Shown: in pieces, positions 38,087 to 47,758 of the stretch
Layout of the letters: every line of letters begins with the position of its first letter
Numbering within the stretch: position 1 is the first letter of the stretch
Assembly: GCF_006546655.1 (NCBI RefSeq)
Contig: NZ_VIAQ01000012.1
Span: 302,160-366,159 of the forward strand
Length of the DNA stretch: 64,000 bases
DNA from: Methanolobus vulcani
Lineage (GTDB): Archaea; Halobacteriota; Methanosarcinia; Methanosarcinales; Methanosarcinaceae
Direction: 5' to 3'
Position numbers and translations under genes: made by a program
Notes under the pieces: generated by a model
What the model saw: only the letters and a program-made list of their open reading frames with translations
What the model was told of the DNA's origin: nothing
The model's database searches: none

Positions 38087-38405
38087 GTATTGCCCTCTCG
38101 AATTCGTTTATAAGTAACTCGACAGCTTCATCGATCTTGGGAGTAGCAGCGGACGCTATACCTTTAGCTTCACTCTCTCCACCTTCGATGATCTTTGCTT
38201 TATCTGAAGCGATTGACTCTTCTGCAGATTTCATTGCACTTTGTGCAGATTTTTGTGCATCAAGCTCGGCCTGTTTTATGATTTCCCTGGCCTCGGCACG
38301 TGCACTGGCGATACGGTCATTTTTCTTTTTCTTACCGTCGTCAACCATTTTGCGTGCATTGTCTTCTGCCTCTTTGATTTCCGACAAGATTTTTTCTTTG
38401 GCCAT
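38079..38405 (-). CDS. ahaH: A-type ATP synthase subunit H
   Basis: A 108-residue, almost entirely coiled-coil protein ([19 protein letters not shown], then heptads to about residue 75) that pairs with subunit E in the outer stalk. Start at the ATG at 38405 with GAGGAT 7 bases before; an upstream ATG at 38417 lies inside that signal region. It is the first gene of ahaHIKECFABD. Confidence 0.92.
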
Positions 38406-38470
38406 GCTAATCCTCATGTGATGAATTGCTTATTATCCCGAATAAATCAACATCTCCTATTGCTAGCTCA

Positions 38471-38479
38471 CATATAAAG
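38471..38479 (-). promoter_or_regulatory. Probable TATA box of the ATP synthase operon
   Basis: On the minus strand CCGAATACTTTATATG gives a BRE-like element and the TATA box CTTTATATG; a start about 25 bases on, near 38446, leaves a leader of about 40 bases before ahaH. Confidence 0.55.
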
Positions 38480-38568
38480 TATTCGGTTTTCCGGGTACCA
38501 GCGAGCCAAAAATAGTAATGATTTATCATTATAGTACCACAGATTATTCTAATATATTACAATTAAAT

Positions 38569-38587
38569 ATCGCCATCGTATGGCGAT
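38569..38587 (-). terminator. Hairpin after the radical SAM gene
   Basis: ATCGCCAT-CGT-ATGGCGAT, a perfect 8-bp stem, 36 bases past the stop of the radical SAM gene; followed on the minus strand by ATTTAATTG. It separates that operon from the ATP synthase promoter. Confidence 0.6.
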
Positions 38588-38622
38588 TATTAATGATTAT
38601 CCCAAATAATGAATTTTTTCAA

Positions 38623-39813
38623 TCAATGCATAGATTTATCTAGCATAACCGGAAGCGGTATTCCTTCTGGAATAGTATGGATATATTTGCTCCTGAATTC
38701 CGGGTTGCGCATCATACAGTATTCTGCAGAACAATTATATGCTTCATGTTTACCCATTCTTTCCCATATGGTAGCAAGACTTTCCTCACGAATATTCCCG
38801 AATGACAGAGGAGTATAAGCACAGGGCAAAACATCTCCCCCTGCAGTTGCATGCATCCACCTTCTGCCGGCAAAACAACCAAACTCATCAGGACCCATAA
38901 AATTCGGGAATGAAGTTACCCTTGGACCATCCTCTTTCTTATTCATTGATTTCTGGAATTTTCCAAGCCTGTCAACATCCTTAGAGCTTATTACCTCATC
39001 CTCATGATCCAGCCAGCGTCCTACAGCTATGATCTCGTAAATTGACATTTCCTGCATACCCATGTCAGCTGCAAAATTATAGAAACCATCAAGGTCATCG
39101 ATATTATGAGGTGAAACAACCACAAAAAGATCTGCAAGAACACCTGCATTGACAAAATGCCTTATACCATTAAGAGTGTTCTGGAAAGCTCCTTCAGTAC
39201 CTCTCACACGATCATGTTCAGCCTCATCAGGACTGTCAAGGCTCAGATGTGCAGCAAAAAGCCCGGCTGCCTTTAGATCCCTGGCCCTTTGTTCAGTTAA
39301 ACTGAACCCGGAAGTGAAACATGAAACAACAGCACGAGTCTTATCCACTTTTGCCACCATTTGCTCAAAGTCCTTCCTGAGCAAAGTTTCCCCGCCATCA
39401 AAAGCTATGTAATAAGAACCAAGATCAATAGCCTGTTGTATAGCACTATTAACCTCATCAAATGTAACAATAGGATCTGCAACGGTACCGGCTGCACCGC
39501 AATGTATGCAATTATAAGGACAATGCGTAGTAATACCTATAGAGAACTGATCAGGCACCCTTTTCTTTAAAATAGAAGCCACCTGTGCACTGATCATCCT
39601 ATTAAAAATATCACCGGGCATCGGAGGGGCCCATGTGGAGAAGATAATATTATCCTCGTCAGAATAGATGGGTTTTTCCTCAAGAAATATCTTGTTGATA
39701 CGTTTAATAATAGGTTTTGCAACAGGAGATAGCGGACCTTCTGTATCAAGGACCACACGTCCGTTTTCAATGCTGGCATTTACTTTAATTACTGATTTAT
39801 CATAAACCCTCAT
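38623..39813 (-). CDS. Radical SAM/SPASM domain protein, function unknown
   Basis: A 396-residue enzyme. A unique N-terminal segment of about 90 residues precedes the radical-SAM domain with ITTHCPYNCIHCGA (CxxxCxxC, about residue 98) and the AFDGGETLLR (GGE) motif. A C-terminal SPASM-like region has Cys in GCFAGRRWM, LPCAY and NCSAEYC, for extra Fe-S clusters. It is unlike AhbC or AhbD encoded nearby. It lies 25 bases after a long-chain prenyl synthase and downstream of ccmD-ccmE, so a role in a membrane quinone-like carrier (methanophenazine) or cytochrome maturation is a reasonable inference, not a demonstrated one. Confidence 0.8.
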   Translation of the reverse strand: MRVYDKSVIKVNASIENGRVVLDTEGPLSPVAKPIIKRINKIFLEEKPIYSDEDNIIFSTWAPPMPGDIFNRMISAQVASILKKRVPDQFSIGITTHCPYNCIHCGAAGTVADPIVTFDEVNSAIQQAIDLGSYYIAFDGGETLLRKDFEQMVAKVDKTRAVVSCFTSGFSLTEQRARDLKAAGLFAAHLSLDSPDEAEHDRVRGTEGAFQNTLNGIRHFVNAGVLADLFVVVSPHNIDDLDGFYNFAADMGMQEMSIYEIIAVGRWLDHEDEVISSKDVDRLGKFQKSMNKKEDGPRVTSFPNFMGPDEFGCFAGRRWMHATAGGDVLPCAYTPLSFGNIREESLATIWERMGKHEAYNCSAEYCMMRNPEFRSKYIHTIPEGIPLPVMLDKSMH

Positions 39814-39838
39814 GAAGTCACCTGGTAATTGAATAAAA

Positions 39839-40708
39839 TTAAAGGATATCAGCAGGAAGCATATCCACTGTAATAAGGTCAGTTATTAACTCCAGTTTAT
39901 CCCTTGCATCAGAAGAAGGAAAAGAAGCAAGGATGTCTTTTGCATTCTTAACACAGATACGAACCTGCTCTACAGTCATCTCCACAGCCTTATCACGGCC
40001 CATGGATCTTTCATATATTAGAGGTAACGTAACTGACTCATAAGTAGAACTCTTATCTTCAAGCTCATTAAGATACTCAAGCAGATCATCAACTATCTGA
40101 TAGGCATTACCTACGTTTTCACCAAAAGACCTTAGTTTTTTGGCAGTCTCAGCATCTGCATTTGCAACATATGCACCAATAGCAGCACTGGCAGCGAAAA
40201 GAGAACCGGTCTTTTTGCTAATGCACTCAAAGTAGTTCTTATCCTGGAACTCATCATCAACACTTGAAATATCGATGGTTTCACCTTCAGCCATATACAT
40301 CCCGGCACGACCGAATTCATTTACTGCATTGTTACCGTAACCTGAAATTAGAGAGATTGCTTTAGAGATCAGGAAGTCACCACAAAGTATCGCTGCAGGT
40401 ATTCCATATTTTTTGTGTGCCGACTCGACACCACGACGTACAAGACCTCCGTCAAGTACATCATCATGAATAAGAGATGCGGAATGAATAAATTCAATTG
40501 CAAGTGCAGCTTTAACACCTTCTGTTGAATTTCCCCCACACATCTCAGTACATAATATAAGCATAACAGGACGAATATTCTTTCCACCGGAACTGCATAT
40601 ATGCAGAAGCATCTTTTTCATCTGGGAACTATCATCCATAGACCGGACCATATCATCCTTGGCCATCTTGATTAGTTGATATTCATCCAGATCTTCTATT
40701 TGTATCAT
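39839..40708 (-). CDS. Polyprenyl diphosphate synthase (trans, probably long-chain)
   Basis: A 289-residue trans-prenyltransferase. First Asp-rich motif LIHDDVLD (DDxxD) and second motif QIVDDLLEY (DDxxE, unusual last residue) bind Mg-diphosphate. Five residues before the first motif is Ala (HSASLIHDD), not the bulky aromatic of C15/C20 synthases, which favours longer products such as C25-C35. In Methanosarcinaceae a C25 or longer chain is needed for methanophenazine. It could still serve as a geranylgeranyl synthase for lipids. Start taken at ATG 40708; a GTG lies two codons upstream. Confidence 0.85.
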   Translation of the reverse strand: MIQIEDLDEYQLIKMAKDDMVRSMDDSSQMKKMLLHICSSGGKNIRPVMLILCTEMCGGNSTEGVKAALAIEFIHSASLIHDDVLDGGLVRRGVESAHKKYGIPAAILCGDFLISKAISLISGYGNNAVNEFGRAGMYMAEGETIDISSVDDEFQDKNYFECISKKTGSLFAASAAIGAYVANADAETAKKLRSFGENVGNAYQIVDDLLEYLNELEDKSSTYESVTLPLIYERSMGRDKAVEMTVEQVRICVKNAKDILASFPSSDARDKLELITDLITVDMLPADIL

Positions 40709-40720
40709 AACCACGCCTGC

Positions 40721-41101
40721 TTACTCCGAGTATTTAGAAGGACAGCTCATTACTATCTGACTTGCTTCAACCATAGTAGAGGAAAGCATTTTTCCACTTA
40801 TACTAACACTTTGCCCTTCAACAAGGTTGGCCGGAAGCGAGCCTGTATACTCCACATTAATTTCATAAGAAGGTTCTTCAAGATCCTGAAGTGCAAAAGA
40901 AGTGCCATCTGTAGATATATCAAGAGTTCCGTTCTTGATCATACCCATTGTATTGACATCATGCCCTACGAACTTCTCAGAATTCTGAGAAATTTCAGAT
41001 ACCATATAATAGCCCTGTGAAAGGTCAACGTTCCAGAGACCTACAAAAGCAACAACTGTAATAAATACAACTGCAACTATCGTTTTTTGTGTTTTATCCA
41101 T
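40721..41101 (-). CDS. ccmE: Cytochrome c maturation protein CcmE, CxxxY type
   Basis: A 126-residue periplasmic-side heme chaperone: one N-terminal membrane anchor (TIVAVVFITVVAFVGLW), then a small OB-fold barrel. The heme attachment site is CPSKY near the C-terminus, the CxxxY variant known from archaea and sulfate reducers in place of the bacterial HxxxY. It passes heme to c-type cytochromes. I start at the ATG at 41101, preceded by GAGGTA; an in-frame start 8 codons upstream is unlikely. An apparent ccmD is directly upstream. Confidence 0.88.
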   Translation of the reverse strand: MDKTQKTIVAVVFITVVAFVGLWNVDLSQGYYMVSEISQNSEKFVGHDVNTMGMIKNGTLDISTDGTSFALQDLEEPSYEINVEYTGSLPANLVEGQSVSISGKMLSSTMVEASQIVMSCPSKYSE

Positions 41102-41134
41102 AGGAAGTACCTCTACAATGGTCATTTACCAGAA

Positions 41135-41251
41135 TCACTTTTCTATCCTGCTAAATTGACGCATCAGCTTTCTACGTGAACTTATAATGTATGCAAGGTA
41201 TAGCATCAACGTAATCCACGTAATTGCAAATGCAATCTCTAACGCGCCTAT
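41135..41251 (-). CDS. ccmD: CcmD-like small membrane protein with apparent ATA start codon
   Basis: A 38-residue frame ending at the TGA at 41135-41137. It has one membrane helix (ALEIAFAITWITLMLYLAYII) followed by the basic tail SSRRKLMRQFSRIEK, the shape of CcmD, which helps release heme-loaded CcmE. No ATG, GTG or TTG precedes the helix in frame; a perfect Shine-Dalgarno AGAGGTGAT is placed 5 bases before an ATA codon at 41249-41251, exactly where a start belongs. The ATA may be a rare start codon, a mutated ATG, or a base-call error. Position just before ccmE supports the call. Confidence 0.65.
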   Translation of the reverse strand: MGALEIAFAITWITLMLYLAYIISSRRKLMRQFSRIEK

Positions 41252-41404
41252 AAAGAATCACCTCTATATCAGCCTATTTGTCCGTCATTGGCATTAAGAC
41301 GAACCCTTCGATCAACAATCAAGCACGAATGAACCAATATATGCATAAGTGGTCCGGCCTGATAATCAAGTATTAATATGGGTGTGCAGTAGTATAGTTC
41401 CATC

Positions 41405-41413
41405 CTATAAAAA
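41405..41413 (+). promoter_or_regulatory. Probable TATA box of the heme biosynthesis operon
   Basis: CTATAAAAA, about 45 bases before the ahbD ATG; transcription would start near 41432, leaving a leader of about 20 bases. Confidence 0.5.
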
Positions 41414-41453
41414 GGTAATATAAGTATACGAACAAAAATTTTTATGATCAATT

Positions 41454-42500
41454 ATGGTAAAACCTCCAAGACTCATCGCCTGGGAAACAACAGCAGGATG
41501 CAACCTTTCATGCAAACATTGCAGAGGCTCATCAACCGAAAAAAAACCCGAGGGCGAACTTACAACTGAAGAAGCACTCCATTTCGTAGATGAAATAAAG
41601 GAAATGGGAAACCCAATACTCATACTTAGTGGCGGAGAGCCACTGGTAAGAGATGACATTTTTGAAATAGCAAAGTATGCCACAGAAAAAGGCCTGCGTG
41701 TTGCCATGGCAACAAACGGAACTTTAGTCACACCTGAAATGGCAGATAAAATAAAAAGTGTAGGCATACAGAGAGTGAGCATAAGCCTTGATGGTTCAAG
41801 CTCCAAAACCCACGATGACTTCCGTTGCGTGCCGGGGGCATTTGATGGTGCAACAACAGGAATTGAGAATCTTAAAAGTGCAGGCGTAGGATTCCAGATC
41901 AATTCAACAATTACAAAACGCACCATTGATGAAATTCCGGAAATACTGGAAAAGGCAAAGGAACTTAGTGCAGATGCACTTCACATTTTTCTGCTTGTAC
42001 CAACAGGCAGAGGCAAGGAACTTGAAAATGAAGAGATTCCGCCTGTGGAATATGAAAGAATACTCAACTGGTTCTATGACAGGCAGAAGGATGCAGGCAT
42101 ACAGCTCAAAGCAACCTGTGCACCTCATTATTTCAGAATAATGCGTCAGCGTGCGGAAAAAGAAGGCATCGAGATCAGTGTCAAGACACACGGCTACGAA
42201 GCAATGACCAAAGGATGTCTCGGAGGAACTGGATTTTGCTTCGTATCAAGCACAGGAGATGTATTCCCTTGCGGATATCTTCCCGCACTTGCAGGAAACA
42301 TAAAAGAGCAGAGTTTCAAGGACATCTGGGAGAACTCCAAAGTATTCAACGACCTGCGTGATGTTTCCAAACTCAAGGGTAAATGCGGAAGATGCGAATA
42401 TAATACAGTATGCGGAGGCTGCCGTGCCCGAGCTTATGCTGCTACAGGCGACTACCTGGAAGAAGAGCCGTACTGTATATATGTACCTAAAAAACAGTGA
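41454..42500 (+). CDS. ahbD: Heme synthase AhbD (Fe-coproporphyrin III decarboxylase, radical SAM)
   Basis: A 348-residue radical SAM/SPASM enzyme. Near the N-terminus TTAGCNLSCKHCRGSS carries CxxxCxxC; LILSGGEPLVRDD is the GGEP motif; the C-terminal CGRCEYNTVCGGCRARAY and earlier PCGY supply auxiliary cluster ligands. AhbD oxidatively decarboxylates two propionates of iron-coproporphyrin III to give heme, the last step of the siroheme-dependent pathway. ahbA and ahbB follow with 5- and 11-base gaps, which separates it from the related peptide-modifying enzymes. AhbC, the preceding step, is not in the window. Confidence 0.9.
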   Translation: MVKPPRLIAWETTAGCNLSCKHCRGSSTEKKPEGELTTEEALHFVDEIKEMGNPILILSGGEPLVRDDIFEIAKYATEKGLRVAMATNGTLVTPEMADKIKSVGIQRVSISLDGSSSKTHDDFRCVPGAFDGATTGIENLKSAGVGFQINSTITKRTIDEIPEILEKAKELSADALHIFLLVPTGRGKELENEEIPPVEYERILNWFYDRQKDAGIQLKATCAPHYFRIMRQRAEKEGIEISVKTHGYEAMTKGCLGGTGFCFVSSTGDVFPCGYLPALAGNIKEQSFKDIWENSKVFNDLRDVSKLKGKCGRCEYNTVCGGCRARAYAATGDYLEEEPYCIYVPKKQ

Positions 42501-42505
42501 TTTGA

Positions 42506-42961
42506 ATGATATTTCTTGATGATACCGATAAAAAGATACTCAATACTATCCAGTTTGGTTTTCCTCTGGAAACTGAGCCTTACGAAAAACTGGGAGAAGA
42601 ACTGGGCATCAGTGAAGATGAAGTTATTGAAAGACTTGAAAGGTTACATGATGAAGGCGCTGTCAGGAAAATAGGCCCCATAATTAACCGCAGAGGTGTT
42701 GGTGGCACCAGCACACTGGTCGCTGTAAGTGTTCCTGAAGAAAAGGTTGACGAAGTAGCAGGATACATCAACGAATATCACGAAGTATCCCACAACTACC
42801 ACAGACCAGAGAAATTCAATGTGTGGTTCACAATTTCTGCAGCTAACAGAGAAAGAATCGACACTATATTAGAAGAACTCCGGGAAAAGACAGGACTGGA
42901 GTTTATCGACCTGCCAACGAAAAAACTGTTCAAAATAGGAGTCAGGTTCAACATTAAATAA
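42506..42961 (+). CDS. ahbA: Siroheme decarboxylase alpha subunit AhbA
   Basis: A 151-residue Lrp/AsnC-like protein: N-terminal helix-turn-helix-like region ([34 protein letters not shown]) and a C-terminal alpha/beta domain with [18 protein letters not shown]. With AhbB it removes two acetate carboxyls from siroheme to give 12,18-didecarboxysiroheme. The HNY...WFT block is of the alpha type. It follows ahbD by 5 bases. It is an enzyme despite resembling a regulator. Confidence 0.88.
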   Translation: MIFLDDTDKKILNTIQFGFPLETEPYEKLGEELGISEDEVIERLERLHDEGAVRKIGPIINRRGVGGTSTLVAVSVPEEKVDEVAGYINEYHEVSHNYHRPEKFNVWFTISAANRERIDTILEELREKTGLEFIDLPTKKLFKIGVRFNIK

Positions 42962-42972
42962 AAGGTGAGAAC

Positions 42973-43431
42973 ATGGATGACATGGATGAAAAAATAATAA
43001 AAATGACACAGAACGGCATCCTGCTTAAAAGATCACCTTTTGCAGATATTGCCAGTGAACTTGGGATCAGCGAACAGGAAATTGTTGACCGCCTCAAAAA
43101 GATGCAGGAAGAAGAGGTTATTCGCAGATTCGGCGCATCAATCGGACACAGGGATATCGGAATTGTTGCAAATGCAATGTGTGTCTGGAATGTACCTGAT
43201 GAGAGTACAGAAGAAATTGGCACAATAATGGCTGGCTTTTCCGAGGTCACGCACTGCTATGAAAGACCACGGGTTCCCGGATGGGATTATAACCTGTTTG
43301 CAATGGTCCACTCATACACAAAGGAAGACTGCGAGAAAATTGCAGCAAAAATCTCAGAGGCAACTGGAATTAAAGATTATAAACTTCTTTATAGTGACAG
43401 GGAATTCAAGAAAACTGGAGTTAGGTTGTAA
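42973..43431 (+). CDS. ahbB: Siroheme decarboxylase beta subunit AhbB
   Basis: A 152-residue paralog of AhbA: MDEKIIKMTQNGILLKRSPFADIASELGIS, then RRFGASIGHRDIG and THCYERPRVPGWDYNLFAMVH, the beta-type signature. The His and Tyr residues in HCYERP are in the region reported to bind substrate. AAAGGTGAGAAC precedes the ATG. Forms a heterodimer with AhbA. Confidence 0.88.
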   Translation: MDDMDEKIIKMTQNGILLKRSPFADIASELGISEQEIVDRLKKMQEEEVIRRFGASIGHRDIGIVANAMCVWNVPDESTEEIGTIMAGFSEVTHCYERPRVPGWDYNLFAMVHSYTKEDCEKIAAKISEATGIKDYKLLYSDREFKKTGVRL

Positions 43432-43492
43432 TCGTAATCTTTAACTAAGTTACCGGAAAAAGCAGAAGGCAATCATTTCCGGAGATAGAGAG

Positions 43493-44167
43493 ATGAAAGA
43501 CAAGAACCACTTCCTGCCACTGCTGATTGATATGAGCGACAAGAAAGTCGTGATATTCGGAAGTGGATCTGTTGGGGAAAGAAAAGCTAACCTGTTCTCA
43601 GAGTACGCAAAAGTTACGGTAGTCAGCCGGAGCTTTTACGATGTTTTTTATGATCTTGAAGAAAAATACGGAATTCAGCTCATCAAAGCAGATGCAGGAA
43701 AGCTTACTGATGAAGAGATAGACGAGATCATTAGAGATGCTTTCCTTGTAATACCTGCTACCAATGACAGAAGCATAAATGAAAGAATTGTTAATCTGTC
43801 CAAATCCTTTGGGATACTGACAAACGAAGTAGATGCCATTGGTGATGTCACCGTTCCTGCTGTAATCAAACGCGAAGGACTGACGATCAGCATATCCACT
43901 ACCGGCTCAAGTCCTGCTTTTTCAAGATTTACACGTCAGCAAGTGGAGAAGATCATTACTCCCGAATTTGCCGACATGATCAAAATACAGGATGAGATGA
44001 GAACTTACCTAAAAGACGAAGTCCCTGACCAGAGAGACAGAAAAGAAATATTGTGGAACATTCTTGAGAGTGAGCAAGTGTGGAAAGGGCTTAAAGAATC
44101 GTATGAAAAAGGGTTTAATACAGCACAGGATATAGTAAGGAAGAAAATAAGCGAGAAAGTCAGATGA
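43493..44167 (+). CDS. Precorrin-2 dehydrogenase / sirohydrochlorin ferrochelatase (Met8p/CysG-N type)
   Basis: A 224-residue protein with an N-terminal NAD-binding fold (KVVIFGSGSVGERKANLFSE) and a helical dimerisation/C-terminal domain (STTGSSPAFSRFTRQQVEKI). It oxidises precorrin-2 to sirohydrochlorin with NAD and may also insert iron to make siroheme, the entry point to heme and cofactor F430. It sits between ahbB and hemA. The methyltransferase domain of CysG is not fused here, so precorrin-2 must be made by a separate enzyme encoded elsewhere. Confidence 0.9.
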   Translation: MKDKNHFLPLLIDMSDKKVVIFGSGSVGERKANLFSEYAKVTVVSRSFYDVFYDLEEKYGIQLIKADAGKLTDEEIDEIIRDAFLVIPATNDRSINERIVNLSKSFGILTNEVDAIGDVTVPAVIKREGLTISISTTGSSPAFSRFTRQQVEKIITPEFADMIKIQDEMRTYLKDEVPDQRDRKEILWNILESEQVWKGLKESYEKGFNTAQDIVRKKISEKVR

Positions 44168-44218
44168 ACATATACCATAGACAGCGCTATTTGAATTATT
44201 ATAAAATACGAGGTAACC

Positions 44219-45511
44219 ATGACTGAAATAACCAGTATGGTGATAACCCATTCCAAAGCAACCGTGGAAGAGATAGAGGAAGCATGGGAAGGGGACATAG
44301 AAAAAATGCTCAAGGACCTTCATTCCATTGATCACGTTTGCGAGTGTGTTGTACTCAAAACCTGCAACCGCGTGGAAATATATGTTGTTTCACCAAAGGG
44401 CAGTACTGTTCTGTTCCAGTTTGCCAAGAAAATGGGACTTTCTTCTAATATAATAGACTTTTTTGAACATGAAGAATCCATCATGCATCTTCTCAGGCTT
44501 GCATGTGGTCTTGAATCTATGATAATTGGCGAGGACCAGATCCTTGGCCAGATCAAAGACTTGTACCTTATTGCAAAAAAGACGGGCACTACCGGAAAAA
44601 TGCTTGACACAGCATTCGGCAAGGCCATCCAGGTAGGAAAACGTGTAAGAACGGAGACTGAAATCAACCGCGGTGCTCTTTCAATTGCATCAGCATCAGT
44701 AGACCTTGCAGAAGACACTGTTGGTGATCTCAAGAACAAGATGGTACTTGTCATTGGTACAGGAGAGATGGGAACACTTGTCACCCGTGCGCTTTCCCAC
44801 AGGGAAATCGAACTGATGTACATTGCCAACCGTACATATGAAACTGCAAAGAACCTTGCCGACGAAATGGGAGGTCATGCAGTACACTTTGACCAGATAG
44901 ATGAGAATCTCAGAAGAGCGGATGTTGTGATCAGTGCAACCGGTGCACCGCACTATGTCCTGAAGTACGAGCAGATCGAAAAAGCAATGAGCTTTAGAGA
45001 AAAAGAACTTCTTTTAATCGATATCGCAAACCCAAGGGATATTGATCCTTCAATCGATAAAATTCCCCATGTGACTCTCTATAATATAGATAACCTGAGA
45101 GTTATAAATGAAAAGAATCTGGAACTGAGAATGGAAGAGGCTAAAAAAGCCCAGTCCATAATCGGAGAGGAATTCGACCTTCTTATTAAACAATACAAAA
45201 GACAAAGAGCAGACACACTTGTGTCTGAGCTGTATGCGCAGTCATACAAACTCCGTGTGAATGAAAAAGATAAAGCTATCACAAAACTAAGTGCTTATCA
45301 CACAATTGGAGATACTGAGAAACAGATAATAGAAGATCTGACACATTCTATTATCAATAAAATGCTGGCAGAACCTACAAAAATGATCAGGTATGCAGCA
45401 GAAATAGGTAACGACGAACTGCTGGAGTCTGTTGCCAGAGTATTTATCGCTAATAGATCAAATATTAAAGAAAAAAATGAGCTGGTAAAATGTTCCCCGA
45501 GCGCAGAATGA
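44219..45511 (+). CDS. hemA: Glutamyl-tRNA reductase
   Basis: A 430-residue enzyme. The catalytic Cys is in [13 protein letters not shown] near residue 46; [20 protein letters not shown] and [13 protein letters not shown] (NADPH-binding) follow, with a helical dimerisation domain at the end. It reduces glutamyl-tRNA to glutamate semialdehyde, the committed step of the C5 pathway. It overlaps hemB by 22 bases. Confidence 0.96.
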   Translation: MTEITSMVITHSKATVEEIEEAWEGDIEKMLKDLHSIDHVCECVVLKTCNRVEIYVVSPKGSTVLFQFAKKMGLSSNIIDFFEHEESIMHLLRLACGLESMIIGEDQILGQIKDLYLIAKKTGTTGKMLDTAFGKAIQVGKRVRTETEINRGALSIASASVDLAEDTVGDLKNKMVLVIGTGEMGTLVTRALSHREIELMYIANRTYETAKNLADEMGGHAVHFDQIDENLRRADVVISATGAPHYVLKYEQIEKAMSFREKELLLIDIANPRDIDPSIDKIPHVTLYNIDNLRVINEKNLELRMEEAKKAQSIIGEEFDLLIKQYKRQRADTLVSELYAQSYKLRVNEKDKAITKLSAYHTIGDTEKQIIEDLTHSIINKMLAEPTKMIRYAAEIGNDELLESVARVFIANRSNIKEKNELVKCSPSAE

Positions 45512-46464
45512 GAAGGCTGAGAAGCGGCAAAATAAAAGATCTGGTACGTGAAACTTCACTGTCTGTTAATGACCTGGTATACCCTATATTCGCCAATGAG
45601 ACAATAGATTCTCCGCAGGAGGTCGCATCAATGCCTGGCATCAACAATCTGCCAGTTGAAATGGTTGCCGATGAAGCAAAGGAAGCTGCTGACCTAGGCA
45701 TACCAGCCATAATGCTTTTTGGCATCCCGGAAAAAAAGGATGAACAGGGTAGCTCTGCATGGGGAGATGATGATGTTGTACAGCAGGCAGTACGCGAGAT
45801 CAAGAATGAGCTCGGAAAGGATATGCTTGTAATTACCGATGTATGCCTGTGTGAATATACCAGCCATGGACATTGCGGAATGGTTAATTTTGACACCGAA
45901 GAAATCATGAACGACCCAACACTTCCACTTTTGGGAAAGACCGCTGTCAGCCATGTGAAAGCAGGAGCTGATATGGTTGCACCTTCAGGAATGATGGATG
46001 GCATGATATCTGCAATTCGCAGTGCACTTGATAATAACAATTACCACAATACGCCAATTATGTCCTATGCTGTAAAATATTCCTCAGCATTTTACGGACC
46101 CTTCAGGGATGCAGCAGGTTCAGGATGTTGTTTTGGAGACAGGTCCACACACCAGATGGACCCTGCAAACTCCGATGAGGCACTCATGGAAGCAGCACTT
46201 GATATTGAGGAAGGTGCAGATATCATAATGGTCAAACCGGCACTTCCATATCTCGACATTATATATCGCCTCAAGACAGAATTTGAAATGCCAACGGCTG
46301 CATACAATGTCAGCGGTGAATACTCAATGCTTAAAGCAGCAGCACAAAATGGCTGGCTTGATGAGAAACAGGTAATGTACGAGTCACTGATATCCATCAA
46401 ACGTGCAGGTGCTGATATGATAATTACCTATTTTGCCAAGGAAATGGCACAGATGTTAAAATGA
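45490..46464 (+). CDS. hemB: Porphobilinogen synthase (delta-aminolevulinate dehydratase)
   Basis: A 324-residue enzyme that condenses two aminolevulinates. The Schiff-base lysines lie in [16 protein letters not shown] and [10 protein letters not shown]. Zinc-type cysteines occur in [14 protein letters not shown]. The start [11 protein letters not shown] fits the family, so the 22-base overlap with hemA is real. Confidence 0.96.
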   Translation: MFPERRMRRLRSGKIKDLVRETSLSVNDLVYPIFANETIDSPQEVASMPGINNLPVEMVADEAKEAADLGIPAIMLFGIPEKKDEQGSSAWGDDDVVQQAVREIKNELGKDMLVITDVCLCEYTSHGHCGMVNFDTEEIMNDPTLPLLGKTAVSHVKAGADMVAPSGMMDGMISAIRSALDNNNYHNTPIMSYAVKYSSAFYGPFRDAAGSGCCFGDRSTHQMDPANSDEALMEAALDIEEGADIIMVKPALPYLDIIYRLKTEFEMPTAAYNVSGEYSMLKAAAQNGWLDEKQVMYESLISIKRAGADMIITYFAKEMAQMLK

Positions 46465-46479
46465 TTACAGGGTGTTTTT

Positions 46480-47745
46480 ATGTCATTAGATAAGTCCAGA
46501 GATCTATACAATAAAGCAAGGACATTTCTCCCGGGAGGAGTAAGCAGTCCGGTAAGAGCTATCAAACCATACCCATTCTACACTGAATCTGCAAGTGGTT
46601 CTAAAATAAAGGACATTGATGGAAATGAATACATCGACTACTGTCTTGCATACGGACCAAATATTCTGGGACATGCAAACCCAACTATCAAGCAGGCAAT
46701 AATTGACCAGCTTGAAAAGGGATGGCTTTATGGCACACCAACTGACCTTGAAGTAAATCTTGCTGAAAAGATCGTTTCACTTTACCCGAGTATCGATATG
46801 CTCAGGTTCGTTTCAACAGGGACTGAAGCAACCATGAGTGCCCTTCGTGCAGCAAGGGGATTCACAGGCAAGAACAAGTTTGTTAAGATCGAAGGCGGAT
46901 TCCACGGTGCACACGATGCGGTACTTGTCAAAGCAGGTTCAGGTGCAACAACCCTTGGAAAACCGGATTCACTGGGAATTCCAGAAGACTTCACAAAGAA
47001 CACACTCCAGGTCCCATTCAATGATATAGAAGCTCTCACACAGGTAATTGAAAAGAACCAGGATGATATGGCAGCAGTTATATTAGAGCCTGTAATGGGC
47101 AACATTGGTCCTGTACTTCCAGAAGGAGATTTCCTGATGGATGTGCGTAAGGTTACTGAAGAAAACGATGTAGTACTCATCTTTGACGAGGTCATCACGG
47201 GTTTCAGACTTGCAATGGGAGGAGCACAGGAATATTTCGGCGTTACACCTGATATGACAACACTGGGCAAGATTGTCGGTGGAGGAATGCCAATTGGTGT
47301 TTTCGGAGGAAAGAAGGAGATCATCGAAATGATAGCACCTTCCGGAAGTGTCTACCAGGCAGGAACCTTCAGCGGAAGCCCGGCTTCAGTTGCAGCAGGA
47401 CTTGCAGTGCTTGATGTGCTTGAAAAGGAAGAGGTTCATAAGAAACTCAATGCAACCGGCGACATGATGAGAAGCAGGTTGTCTGAGATAGTTGCAGACC
47501 TTAATCTTGATTATAACGTAGTTGGAATTGCCTCCATGTTCAAGATATTCTTCGGAGACAAGCCACATAACTATCAGGATGTCCTCAAATGCGATAAGGA
47601 AGGATACCTGAAGTTCTTCTTCAAGATGCTTGACAGTGGTGTTTTCCTGCCCCCATCACAATTTGAGACTAACTTTATCTCAACTGCACACAGTGGAGAG
47701 GACATTGAAAAGACACTCGCTGCATACGAAGCAAACCTTAAATGA
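46480..47745 (+). CDS. hemL: Glutamate-1-semialdehyde 2,1-aminomutase
   Basis: A 421-residue PLP enzyme converting glutamate semialdehyde to aminolevulinate. [18 protein letters not shown] binds the cofactor phosphate, [11 protein letters not shown] holds the PLP Asp, and [13 protein letters not shown] the Schiff-base Lys; [10 protein letters not shown] is the family tail motif. Fifteen bases after hemB. Confidence 0.96.
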   Translation: MSLDKSRDLYNKARTFLPGGVSSPVRAIKPYPFYTESASGSKIKDIDGNEYIDYCLAYGPNILGHANPTIKQAIIDQLEKGWLYGTPTDLEVNLAEKIVSLYPSIDMLRFVSTGTEATMSALRAARGFTGKNKFVKIEGGFHGAHDAVLVKAGSGATTLGKPDSLGIPEDFTKNTLQVPFNDIEALTQVIEKNQDDMAAVILEPVMGNIGPVLPEGDFLMDVRKVTEENDVVLIFDEVITGFRLAMGGAQEYFGVTPDMTTLGKIVGGGMPIGVFGGKKEIIEMIAPSGSVYQAGTFSGSPASVAAGLAVLDVLEKEEVHKKLNATGDMMRSRLSEIVADLNLDYNVVGIASMFKIFFGDKPHNYQDVLKCDKEGYLKFFFKMLDSGVFLPPSQFETNFISTAHSGEDIEKTLAAYEANLK

Positions 47746-47758
47746 ATGGTGAATTCAC

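Noticed and set aside
42506..43431. Two Lrp/AsnC-type transcriptional regulators
   Set aside because: Their place between ahbD and the precorrin-2 dehydrogenase gene and their HNY and HCYERP motifs mark them as siroheme decarboxylase subunits.
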